A model generated the notes under the pieces. That model was not told the DNA's origin. It was given only the letters and a program-made list of their open reading frames with translations, and did no database searches. Below, one piece after another: positions 7,904 to 17,300 of a stretch of DNA of 64,000 bases. This DNA comes from Paraburkholderia sacchari (GTDB lineage Bacteria > Pseudomonadota > Gammaproteobacteria > Burkholderiales > Burkholderiaceae), in assembly GCF_000785435.2 (NCBI RefSeq), contig NZ_JTDB02000002.1, positions 1,034,284-1,098,283 on the forward strand, in the 5' to 3' direction. The first letter of the stretch is position 1, and every line of letters starts with the position of its first letter. The position numbers and the translations under genes are program-made.

Positions 7904-8323
7904 TTAGTACAGCACCATCTGCGTGCAACGAAACAGCGCGGTGGTTTTGCCGTCCGGGCCTGTCACGGTGGCGTCCCAAACTTGCGTGCTGCGCCCGAGA
8001 TGCACGCCGGTCGCGACCACGCTCAGCGTGCCTTCGCGCGCCGTGCCCATGAAGTTGCTCTTGAGTTCGATGGTGGTGAAGTTCTTCGCACCGGGCGGCA
8101 GGTGCGCGAAGCAGCCGTAACCGCAGGCCGTATCGGCGAGGCAGATGACCGTGGCGGCGTGCAGGAAGCCATTGGGCGCGAGTAGTTCGTCGCGGATGTC
8201 GAGCTCGCCGCGCATCAGGCCCTGGTCGAGCGCGACCGCGCGAAAGCCGATCAGCCCTGGCAGCCGGCCGCGCTGGCGCTGCTGCAGGGAATCAATGGTG
8301 ATATCGGTGCGCAAGATGCTCAT
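7904..8323 (-). CDS. PaaI-family thioesterase (hotdog fold)
   Basis: A 139-residue single-hotdog protein of the PaaI/YdiI type. The motif LAPNGFLHAATVICLADTAC carries the conserved Asn/His/Asp region of the active site, and TTIELKSNFMGTAREG matches the following beta strand. It should hydrolyse acyl- or aryl-CoA thioesters. The start at 8323 is chosen because AAGGAGT lies ~11 nt upstream; a longer frame to 8404 lacks this site. The gene is divergent from the ParA-like gene. The natural substrate cannot be read from sequence. Confidence 0.85.
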   Translation of the reverse strand: MSILRTDITIDSLQQRQRGRLPGLIGFRAVALDQGLMRGELDIRDELLAPNGFLHAATVICLADTACGYGCFAHLPPGAKNFTTIELKSNFMGTAREGTLSVVATGVHLGRSTQVWDATVTGPDGKTTALFRCTQMVLY

Positions 8324-8407
8324 GGCAGAAGGGACTCCTTGATTGTCGGAAAATAGGGGGCAAAGTTCGGCGCACGCACGGGCCGGACTTCGGCGCCGCC
8401 GCATTTG

Positions 8408-8420
8408 CCGATATTATCGG
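8408..8420. promoter_or_regulatory. Operator-like palindrome between thioesterase and parA-like gene
   Basis: CCGATA-T-TATCGG is a perfect 6-bp dyad with a 1-bp centre in the divergent intergenic region. It stands out as AT-containing sequence in GC-rich surroundings and could be a transcription-factor site or part of a -10 element. No regulator gene adjoins it. Chance occurrence is possible. Confidence 0.35.
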
Positions 8421-8589
8421 ACGGTTGCGTCGGCGCATCGGTGTGCCGCGCGGCTTCCCGGCGGCTGGCGTGCGCGGCATGGGTTGGCCGCAGCGGCAGC
8501 AGCGCCACAGGCGGAAGCGAAATCGGCAGAATTCAGCAGAATCGGCAAACCGGCTGGCCCGCGCGCCAGCCATCCTGACGGGAGCATTC

Positions 8590-9216
8590 ATGACGGTGAT
8601 CGTGGTGGCGAACCCCAAGGGCGGCGTTGGCAAGAGCACGCTGTCCACCAATCTGGCCGGCTATTTTGCGGCGCAAGGCGAGTGGGTCGCGCTCGCGGAC
8701 CTCGACCGGCAGCAATCGGCGCACGCATGGCTCGACCTGCGGCCCGAGACGCTGCCAGCCATCGAGAACTGGAGCGTCGATCTCGATAACCCGGCGAAGC
8801 CGCCCAAAGGGCTCGAGCACGCCATCATCGATACGCCGGCGGGCCTGCACGGCAACCGGCTGGCCGCGATCGTCGCCCTCGCGGACAAGGTGATCGTGCC
8901 GCTGCAGCCTTCGATGTTCGACATTCTCGCAACCAAGGACTTTCTCGACCGGCTCGCCAAGGAAAAGGCGGTGAAAAAGGGTGCAATCAAGGTGGGCGTG
9001 GTGGGCATGCGGGTGGACGCGCGCACGCGCTCGGCCGAGCAGTTGCAGCGCTTCGTGGAAGGGCTGGATTTGCCCGTGCTGGGTTATGTGCGCGACACGC
9101 AGAACTACGTGCAGATGGCCGCCCACGGGCTCACGCTGTGGGACGTCGCGAAAAGCCGCGTGGAGAAGGATCTCGAGCAGTGGCGCTCGATTATCGAGTG
9201 GGTAAATGGCAAATAA
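8590..9216 (+). CDS. Orphan ParA/MinD-family ATPase
   Basis: A 208-residue deviant-Walker ATPase. The N-terminus VIVVANPKGGVGKSTLSTNL has the signature Lys (K10) of the ParA/MinD group, and DLDRQQSAHAW and IIDTPAG are the switch motifs. Such proteins form nucleotide-dependent dimers that position plasmids, chromosomal cargo, chemotaxis arrays or microcompartments. There is no DNA-binding N-terminal domain, no parB-like partner and no cargo gene on either side, so its load is unknown. The ATG at 8590 follows GGGAGC. Short ParA proteins of this kind are common single genes in beta-proteobacteria. Confidence 0.85.
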   Translation: MTVIVVANPKGGVGKSTLSTNLAGYFAAQGEWVALADLDRQQSAHAWLDLRPETLPAIENWSVDLDNPAKPPKGLEHAIIDTPAGLHGNRLAAIVALADKVIVPLQPSMFDILATKDFLDRLAKEKAVKKGAIKVGVVGMRVDARTRSAEQLQRFVEGLDLPVLGYVRDTQNYVQMAAHGLTLWDVAKSRVEKDLEQWRSIIEWVNGK

Positions 9217-9304
9217 GTGCCAAATAAACGCCGGCCGGCGCCTGCGTTGCCGCCGGGCGGCGCTGGCGCTCAAGGCCAGGGCCGCCCGGGTGTGGCGCGC
9301 CCGA

Positions 9305-9691
9305 TCAGGTCCAGCTTTGCGTCGGCACGTGGTCGCGGCTGCCCTTGATGCGGTTGTTCTCGTCGACGAACACGAGGTCCGGCTTCCAGCCCGCCTTCAG
9401 CTCTTCTTCTTCCACATTCGCGAAAGCCGCGATGATCACGAGGTCGCCCAGTTGCGCGCGGCGCGCGGCCGAGCCGTTCAGCGAAATCATGCCGCTGCCG
9501 CGCTCGCCCTTGATCGCGTAGGTCGTGAAGCGCTCGCCGTTGTTGATGTTCCAGATGTCGATGCGCTCGTTTTCGACGATGTTTGCCGCTTCGAGCAGGT
9601 TCTCGTCGATCGCGCACGAGCCTTCATAGTGCAGCTCGCAGTGCGTGACGGCGACGCGGTGGATCTTCGACTTGAGCATATGGCGTTGCAT
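9305..9691 (-). CDS. panD: Aspartate 1-decarboxylase proenzyme
   Basis: A 128-residue proenzyme that makes beta-alanine from L-aspartate for pantothenate. It is cleaved at Gly24-Ser25 (YEGSCAI) to generate the pyruvoyl cofactor. Both the cleavage site and its position match the family, and the [19 protein letters not shown] block follows. It lies ~110 bp downstream of panC on the same strand, so the two likely form one unit. panB is not in the window. Confidence 0.97.
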   Translation of the reverse strand: MQRHMLKSKIHRVAVTHCELHYEGSCAIDENLLEAANIVENERIDIWNINNGERFTTYAIKGERGSGMISLNGSAARRAQLGDLVIIAAFANVEEEELKAGWKPDLVFVDENNRIKGSRDHVPTQSWT

Positions 9692-9803
9692 GGTGAGTCT
9701 CCTCAGGCGAGCGGGCGCGCGGCCCGCCGCGGGTGATGCGGAAAAAACGGCGCGAAAAATGCAAAAAAATCAGCTGGAAAACGGATGAAACGGCGCGCGG
9801 CGC

Positions 9804-10784
<981 letters not shown>

Positions 10785-10935
10785 TTAGGCGTGCAGCGCA
10801 GCCGCTTCGGATGGGGGATTATCCTGGCCACGCGCTGGCTTCGCCTGCGGGAGGCTATATGGGGTTGGATCGAGGTGGGATCGATTTCCGGCGCGGACCG
10901 GCTGCGCGGGCGGGCTTGCCGCCTGGGCAAGCAAA

Positions 10936-11892
10936 CTAGGCGGGCAAGTACGCGAGGCGCACGTAGATCGGCGCGAACGGTTCGGCCTGGGTGATCTCGA
11001 TGAGCGATTCGCGCGCGAGTTCGAGCATGGCGATGAAGTTCACGACCACGACGGGCACGCCGCGCGTGGTGTCGAAGAGTTCGGAGAATTCCATGAAGCG
11101 CGCGCCCTGGAGCCTGCGCAGGATCACGCTCATGTGCTCGCGCACCGAAAGTTCTTCGCGCGAGATCTTGTGGTGCTGGACCAGCTTCGCGCGCTTGATG
11201 ACGTCGGCCCACGCGGCGCGCAGGTCGTTGCTGTCCACGTCGGGAAAGCGCGGCGTAATGCTTTGCTCGATATAGACCTCGGCGCGCAGGAAGTCGCGGC
11301 CGAGCTGCGGCAGACGGTCGATGCGTTGCGCGGCGAGCTTCATCTGCTCGTATTCGAGCAGGCGCCGCACGAGTTCGGCGCGCGGGTCTTCGGCTTCCTC
11401 GCCCGTGTCGGCCTTCTTGACCGGCAGCAGCATGCGCGATTTGATCTCGATGAGCATGGCTGCCATCAGCAGATATTCGGCGGCGAGTTCGAGGTTGGTC
11501 TTGCGCAGTTGCTCGACGTAGCCGAGGTATTGTGTCGTGACATCCGCCATCGGGATGTCGAGCACGTTGAAGTTCTGCTTGCGGATCAGGTAGAGCAGCA
11601 GATCGAGCGGGCCCTCGAACGTTTCGAGGAAGACTTCGAGCGCGTCGGGCGGGATGTAGAGGTCTTGCGGGAGCTTGAAGAGCGGCTCGCCGTACAGGCG
11701 TGCGAACGCGACGCCGTCGACCGTGTCGGGCGTCGAATCCGTGGCGGGGGCGGTGAGCGCGTCGCCTGGGCTGGCCGCGCTGGCCGGGTTAGCCGCAGCG
11801 TGATGCGCTTCGGCTGCGGCCGCAAGGGCATGACCCGTAGCGGCCTTCCCCTCGGCCTCGTTAGCCATATCGGCCCCGTCGGCCTCGGCCAT
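10936..11892 (-). CDS. scpA: Segregation and condensation protein A (ScpA family kleisin)
   Basis: About 318 residues. The ScpA domain begins near residue 75 with LDLLLYLIRKQNFNVLDIPM and contains LELAAEYLLMAAMLIEIKSR and, near the end, the winged-helix-like MEFSELFDTTRGVPVVV. ScpA bridges the SMC dimer in chromosome condensation. The start ATG at 11892 overlaps the stop of the DUF3460 gene (ATGA). The first ~70 residues are Ala/Glu-rich low complexity and longer than in many homologues. scpB is not in the window. Downstream panC is ~290 bp away. Confidence 0.9.
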   Translation of the reverse strand: MAEADGADMANEAEGKAATGHALAAAAEAHHAAANPASAASPGDALTAPATDSTPDTVDGVAFARLYGEPLFKLPQDLYIPPDALEVFLETFEGPLDLLLYLIRKQNFNVLDIPMADVTTQYLGYVEQLRKTNLELAAEYLLMAAMLIEIKSRMLLPVKKADTGEEAEDPRAELVRRLLEYEQMKLAAQRIDRLPQLGRDFLRAEVYIEQSITPRFPDVDSNDLRAAWADVIKRAKLVQHHKISREELSVREHMSVILRRLQGARFMEFSELFDTTRGVPVVVVNFIAMLELARESLIEITQAEPFAPIYVRLAYLPA

Positions 11893-12077
11893 CAGAAGTT
11901 CTGGTAGTAGACGTAGGGCGTTTGCTTGACGCGCGAGGCTTGCTGGCGCTCGCGCTCTTCGAGGTCGAGCGGCTGCTTGTCCCACAGGAGCGCGCGGCCT
12001 TTACGCTGCTGCTCTTCGAGGCCGGGCTTCTGCTCTTTGAGCTGATTCAGGAACTGCGTGATTTCCGACTGATACAT
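11892..12077 (-). CDS. DUF3460 family protein
   Basis: A small 61-residue, highly charged soluble protein (MYQSEITQFLNQLKEQKPGL, then Q/R/E-rich, ending YVYYQNF). This matches the DUF3460 family known from Burkholderiales. Its function is unknown. It heads the minus-strand unit and is coupled to scpA by a 4-nt overlap, which suggests co-translation with the condensin subunit. No signal peptide or membrane segment is visible. Confidence 0.85.
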   Translation of the reverse strand: MYQSEITQFLNQLKEQKPGLEEQQRKGRALLWDKQPLDLEERERQQASRVKQTPYVYYQNF

Positions 12078-12438
12078 GGCGAATGTCCGTCGCGGGTAGT
12101 TTGCGATTAGTGCGATTCAATGTGATTGTCGCGTGTCGGCGGGAATTTTACCGCAAGCGCGGGACGTGGAACATCCGGGCGGGCGATGCCGGAGCCCAGT
12201 CCCGGGCGGCCATGGTGCCGGGTTACAACGCTTCTTGCGGCCCTTTTTGCGCTGCATCCTGGGGTTTTGGAGCGCCGATGTGGTGAAATAACGCGTTTGC
12301 GCCCGCGCCCGGCGTGTGCAACGGAAAAAGAACCACGGCTGGAGGTTTTGTTTGGCGGGAAGGGTGAACGTAGCGTCGCGCGTGAAGCAGCGTCCCTCGC
12401 GGGTGACGCGGCACGGGTATGCCGTTGCGCGCGTGCAG
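12078..12438. other. Divergent intergenic region, DUF3460/scpA versus tamA
   Basis: A 360-bp divergent promoter region. The tamA frame remains open upstream to 12316, so part of it could be coding if a non-AUG start is used. No RNA gene, repeat or strong terminator was recognised. Confidence 0.35.
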
Positions 12439-14229
12439 ATGCGCTCGCTGCGCTTCTTCGCGTGGCTTGCCGTGAGCTTCCTCGTCAGCCTCATGAGCGC
12501 GGCGCCCGCGCGGGCCGATCTGGTCGATTTGCTGCCGTGGTCGCACAAGCGCACCTACTACGACGTTGAAGTCGAGACCTCGCCGCGCGAGTTGCGCAAG
12601 CTGCTCGAAGCGCACCTCGACATCGCGCGCTTTTCCACGCGGCCAGGTGTCAGCGACGACCAGTTCGACTTTCTCATCACGGCCACGCCGCAGCAGGTGC
12701 GCGACCTTGCCGCCACGGAAGGCTATTTCACGCCGGTCGTGCGCACCGACGTGCACGCGGGCGAGAACGGCAAGCGCCGCGTGATCGTGCATGTGGATCC
12801 GGGCCCGCGCACGACCATCTCGGCGGTGACCCTGACCTTTAGCGGGGCGGTGCGGACCGAGGATCCCGCGCAGGAAAACGCCACGCGCTTCGCGTTCTCG
12901 CTGCGCGAGGGCGATGCCTTCACGCAGTCCGGCTGGAACGGCGCCAAGAGCGCGGCGCTCAGGGCGCTGCAGGCGCGCCGCTACCTGGGCGCGAAGATCG
13001 TGCGCTCCGAGGCTCGCATCGACCCGCTCCAGCACGACGCGAAGCTTTCCGTCACATTCGACAGCGGCCCGACCTTCACGATGGGGCAGATCGACGTCTC
13101 GGGCACGCGGCGCTACCCGGAGCGGATCGTGAACAACGTGAACCCGATCACCCCTGGCGAAATCTACGACGTCCACCGCGTGACCGAACTGCAGCGCCAG
13201 ATCCAGAACACGCCGTACTACGCGAGCGTGGCCATCGACGTCGACGACAACGCGCAAAAGCCCGAGCAGACGCCGCTGCACGTGAAGGTGAGCGAGTATC
13301 CGTACAACAATTTCCGCGGCGGCGTGGGCTACTCGACCGACACCGGCGCGCACGTCCAGGGCTCGTACACCTATCTGAACACCTTCGGTTCGGCATGGCC
13401 GCTGCAGCTTTCGGGGCGGCTCGACCAGATCCAGAAGTACGGCCAGATTCAGCTTTCGATGCCGCCAGGCGAGCACGCGTGGACCAACAGCGTGCTCGCG
13501 TCGTACACGACCACCGACGTCTCGGACACCACGATCTACAGCCTGCGCGCGGGCGTGCAGCGCACGCGCACGTCGCAGAACATCGACTTTGCGTATTCGC
13601 TGCTCTACTACCAGGACCGCCTCTACCAGAATGCCGGGCCGCCCACCATGGCCCGCGCGCTGACGCCACAGTGGTCGTGGACGCGCCGCAACGTCGACGA
13701 TCCGCTGTTTCCGCGCTCGGGCAACCTCGTGCGCGTGGAGGCCAGTTTCGGCGTGAAGGGCGCGGGCTCCGACGCCACCTTTGTGCGCGGCGCCATGCGC
13801 GGCCAGCAGTACCTGCCGATCGGCCGCGACGACATCGTGCTGTTTCGCGCCGAACTGGGCGGCGTTTTCACGGGAAGCAGTTCGTCGAACGTGCCGGCGT
13901 CGCTGCTGTTTCGCGCGGGCGGCTCGAACTCGGTGCGCGGCTACGCGTTCCAGAGCATCGGCAATAACGTCGACGGCTCGATTCTGCCGACCAAGTATCT
14001 CGTGACCGGATCGGCCGAATATCAGCACTGGTTCAACCACGACTGGGGCGGCGCGGTTTTCTTCGATGTCGGCACCGCCACCGACACCTGGGGGGAAAAG
14101 GTCTTCTATCCGGGCGCGGGCTTTGGCGCGCGCTGGCGCAGCCCCGTCGGCCCGGTCAATCTCGACCTCGCGTACGGTTTTCGCGACCGCAGAGTGCGGC
14201 CCTACGTGACTCTCGGAATCGCCTTCTGA
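12439..14229 (+). CDS. tamA: Outer-membrane translocation/assembly protein TamA (Omp85 family)
   Basis: A 596-residue Omp85 protein. A signal peptide (FFAWLAVSFLVSLMSAAPARA) is followed by POTRA domains to about residue 270 and a C-terminal 16-strand barrel, with the conserved FRAGGSNSVRGYAFQSIG segment near residue 495 and a terminal aromatic (GIAF). TamA works with inner-membrane TamB in outer-membrane protein and lipid homeostasis. The ATG at 12439 places the signal peptide at the N-terminus; an in-frame start at 12316 would add 41 residues. tamB follows after 100 bp. Confidence 0.93.
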   Translation: MRSLRFFAWLAVSFLVSLMSAAPARADLVDLLPWSHKRTYYDVEVETSPRELRKLLEAHLDIARFSTRPGVSDDQFDFLITATPQQVRDLAATEGYFTPVVRTDVHAGENGKRRVIVHVDPGPRTTISAVTLTFSGAVRTEDPAQENATRFAFSLREGDAFTQSGWNGAKSAALRALQARRYLGAKIVRSEARIDPLQHDAKLSVTFDSGPTFTMGQIDVSGTRRYPERIVNNVNPITPGEIYDVHRVTELQRQIQNTPYYASVAIDVDDNAQKPEQTPLHVKVSEYPYNNFRGGVGYSTDTGAHVQGSYTYLNTFGSAWPLQLSGRLDQIQKYGQIQLSMPPGEHAWTNSVLASYTTTDVSDTTIYSLRAGVQRTRTSQNIDFAYSLLYYQDRLYQNAGPPTMARALTPQWSWTRRNVDDPLFPRSGNLVRVEASFGVKGAGSDATFVRGAMRGQQYLPIGRDDIVLFRAELGGVFTGSSSSNVPASLLFRAGGSNSVRGYAFQSIGNNVDGSILPTKYLVTGSAEYQHWFNHDWGGAVFFDVGTATDTWGEKVFYPGAGFGARWRSPVGPVNLDLAYGFRDRRVRPYVTLGIAF

Positions 14230-14328
14230 CCTTCTGATAATGACGCTCGCCACGCTCCGCGCTGTTTCGATGCCGCTGCTCGCCAAGGGGCGCTCCGCCA
14301 ACGGGCCTTGCGCCGTGCGAGGCGCCGC

Positions 14329-17300
14329 ATGAGCGCGCGCGAGAGCTGGCGTTGCGCGGGTTGGCCGGTGGCTGTGGTGGCCGCGGTGGCCTTTGCCGCG
14401 CCGTCGGAGGGGGGCGGTGCGCCGCCGTCCGAAACGCCGCCGGCGGGCGGCCATGGTGGCGATGGCGCGAACGGAGCCGGTGGCGCGGATGCGCCGCCGC
14501 CGCGCCGCTGGCGTCGTCTGTGGAAGTCGCTTGCGTGGGCGATAGTCGCGCCCGTGCTGATCGTGGCGGTCGTTGCCGGGCTCGTCTATGGCGTGGCGAC
14601 GACCGAGCGTGGCACGGCCTGGGCTTGGCGCGCCGCCGTCAAGGTGCTGGGCGGGCAGCTTGCAGGCAGGCTCGACGGCGGCACGATCGCAACGGGCCTG
14701 CGCCTGCGCGACGTGCGCTGGCGCGGCAAGGACGGCACGACTTTCGCGATCGACCGCGCGAGCGGCCAGTGGGCGCTGGAGATCCACGAGGGGCAGCCCT
14801 GGCGCTTCGTGCTCGACTATCTGCATGTGGGCGATATCGACGCGCGCATCGTGCCGTCCACCGAGCCTTCGTCGCCGATGACGCTGCCCGGCGACCTGCG
14901 GTTGCCGCTCGCGCTCGAGATTCGCGATTTGCGCGTGGAGAAGCTCACCTTGCACGAGGGCACCTCGGCCACCGAGCTTTCGAATTTCGCATTCCACGGG
15001 CGCAGTGACGGGCGGTATCACGAGGCGGCCATCGAGCAGCTCGACACGCCGTTTGGCGCGGTCAACGCGAGCGCGAAGCTCGACGGCGTGCGGCCGTTCC
15101 CGCTCTCGGGCGACCTCGGCTATGCGGGCAAGGTCAACAACGAGGACGTGCAGGTGAGCGCACACCTCGGCGGGTCACTCGAGGCGCTCAGCGCCGATAT
15201 CACGGCGAGCGGCATGAAGCTGACGGGGCAGGCGCACGCCGAGGCGGCGCCCTTCGCGGCGGTGCCGCTCAAGCGCGTGACGCTGGCCTTCGATCACGTG
15301 AACCCGCAGGCGTTCGCACCGGGCGCGCCGTTCGCCGACCTTGCGCTGCGCGCCGACCTTGCGCCCGCGCAGGGCGGGGTCAAGCCGTTCGTGCCCGAGG
15401 CGGCGTCGCAGGCCGCGGCGTCCGGGGCAAAGGATACGAAGGGTGAAAAAGGGGCGAAGAGTCCGAAGGGTGCATCGAGCGCCTCTAGCGCTTCTAGCGC
15501 CGCGCCGCGCCGCGAGAACCCCAACGCAGCAGGTTTCACGGTCGCGGGCACGGTGTCGATCGTCAACGCGAAGCCAGGGGCCATCGACGCGCATCTGCTG
15601 CCGCTCATCGACGCGCACACGAACGTCGTGCTCGACGCGCACACGCAGCGCCTTTCGAACCTGAGCGTGAGGCTCGTGAAGAACGCCACGGTGACGGGCG
15701 GCGGCGTGCTGAGCGGGCGCAACGGCCGCTTCGACCTCAAGGTGGCGGCATTCGACCTGAACGCGCTCGAAGCGAGCGTGATTCCGACCCAGCTCGCGGG
15801 CCCGATCACGGTGCGCATCGCCGGCGACGCGCAGAGCGTCGCACTCGATCTCGCCGATCCGAAGGCCGCGCTGCGCCTGCAAGGCAAGGTGACGCAAGAT
15901 CCCGCGCGCCTCGCGTTCAACGACGTGCGGCTGAGCTCGGGTGCCGGACGTCTCGATCTCTCGGGCGCGCTCAAGCATGACGCCAATTCGAGCTACACGC
16001 TCAAGGCGGTGCTGACCGACTTCGATCCGCTCTCGCTGACGACGCAGGCGCCGGCGCGCACCGAGGCGGCGCACAAGGCGGCGAAGCCCGCGGCGCCCAC
16101 CGATGCGCAGCGCGCCGCGGAAAAGGACGCTTTGAATCCGAAGCGCAACCTCGCGCTCAATCCGGCGATGAACCCGGCGCTCAATGCGGCGAAGACAAGC
16201 GAGCAGGCGAACGCGCAGAATGTTGCGCGCAACACTACCCGAAGCGCCACTCGAAGCGCCACTCAAGCCGCCGCCCCCAAAACTCCCCCGCGCAAAGCCG
16301 CGCCGAAGCCCCCGGCGCGCCGCATCACGGCGCGCGTGAACGGCACGCTCAACGCAAGCGGCATGCTCGCGCCCACCTTCACGACGAAGGCCGGCTTCAA
16401 ACTCGGTCCGAGCGTCTACGACGACTTGCCGCTCACCGGCGAGGGCCTCGTTCAGCTCGCGGGTTCGCGCGTCCTGCCGAGCCGCGCGAATCTCTCGGTC
16501 GCGGGCAATACCGTCGACCTGCAGGGCAGCTTCGGCGCGCGCGGCGACCGCCTGCGCTTTCGCGTGGATGCGCCGCAGCTCGACCGGCTCGGCTTCGGCG
16601 TCGCGGGCCAGCTGGCGGCGAGCGGCGACCTGACCGGCACGCTCGCGCATCCCGACGTGACGCTCGACTACAAGGCCGAAAACGTGATGTTCGGCGAGAA
16701 CCGCGTCGGCCACGCCGAGGGCCGGGCCGAGGCGCGCGACGGTGCGAACGGCGCGCTCGCCTTTAGTGCCGACGCAAGCGGCATCGCCGTGGCGGGCATC
16801 GACATCACGGCGCTGAGCGCGCGCCTTGCCGGCACGCGCGCGAAGCACACGCTCACCGCGAGCGCGAAGGGCCGGGTGCAGGGGCAGCCGGTCGACGTCG
16901 CGGTGGCGGCCAACGGCAAGCTCTCGGACACGAGCGAAGGCACGCGCTGGGACGGCACGGTGACGCAACTCGAGAATCGCGGCGTGCCTGGCGTGAAGCT
17001 GGAGTCGCCGGTGACGGTGAGCGCGGGGCCTGGCAAGGTCACGCTTGGCGCGGCGCGCATCGCGGCCGTTGGCGCCTTGCTCGACTTGAAGTCGTTCGAC
17101 CTCGACCACGGCCGCATCCGCTCGGCGGGCGCGCTCACGAATGTCTCGGTCGCGCGCATCCTGCAGTTGCGCCAGCAGTTCACGGGTGTGCCGTCCACGC
17201 TCAGGTCCGACCTGATCTTCGATGGCGACTGGGACTTCTCGCTTGGCCAGAGCGCGAGCGGCTATGTGCAGGTGAAGCGCCGCTCGGGCGACATCACGAC

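Noticed and set aside
10880..10936. GCTTGCC/GGCAAGC hairpin after scpA as a terminator
   Set aside because: The stem is short and no T-run follows on the minus strand, so it was left out of the feature list.
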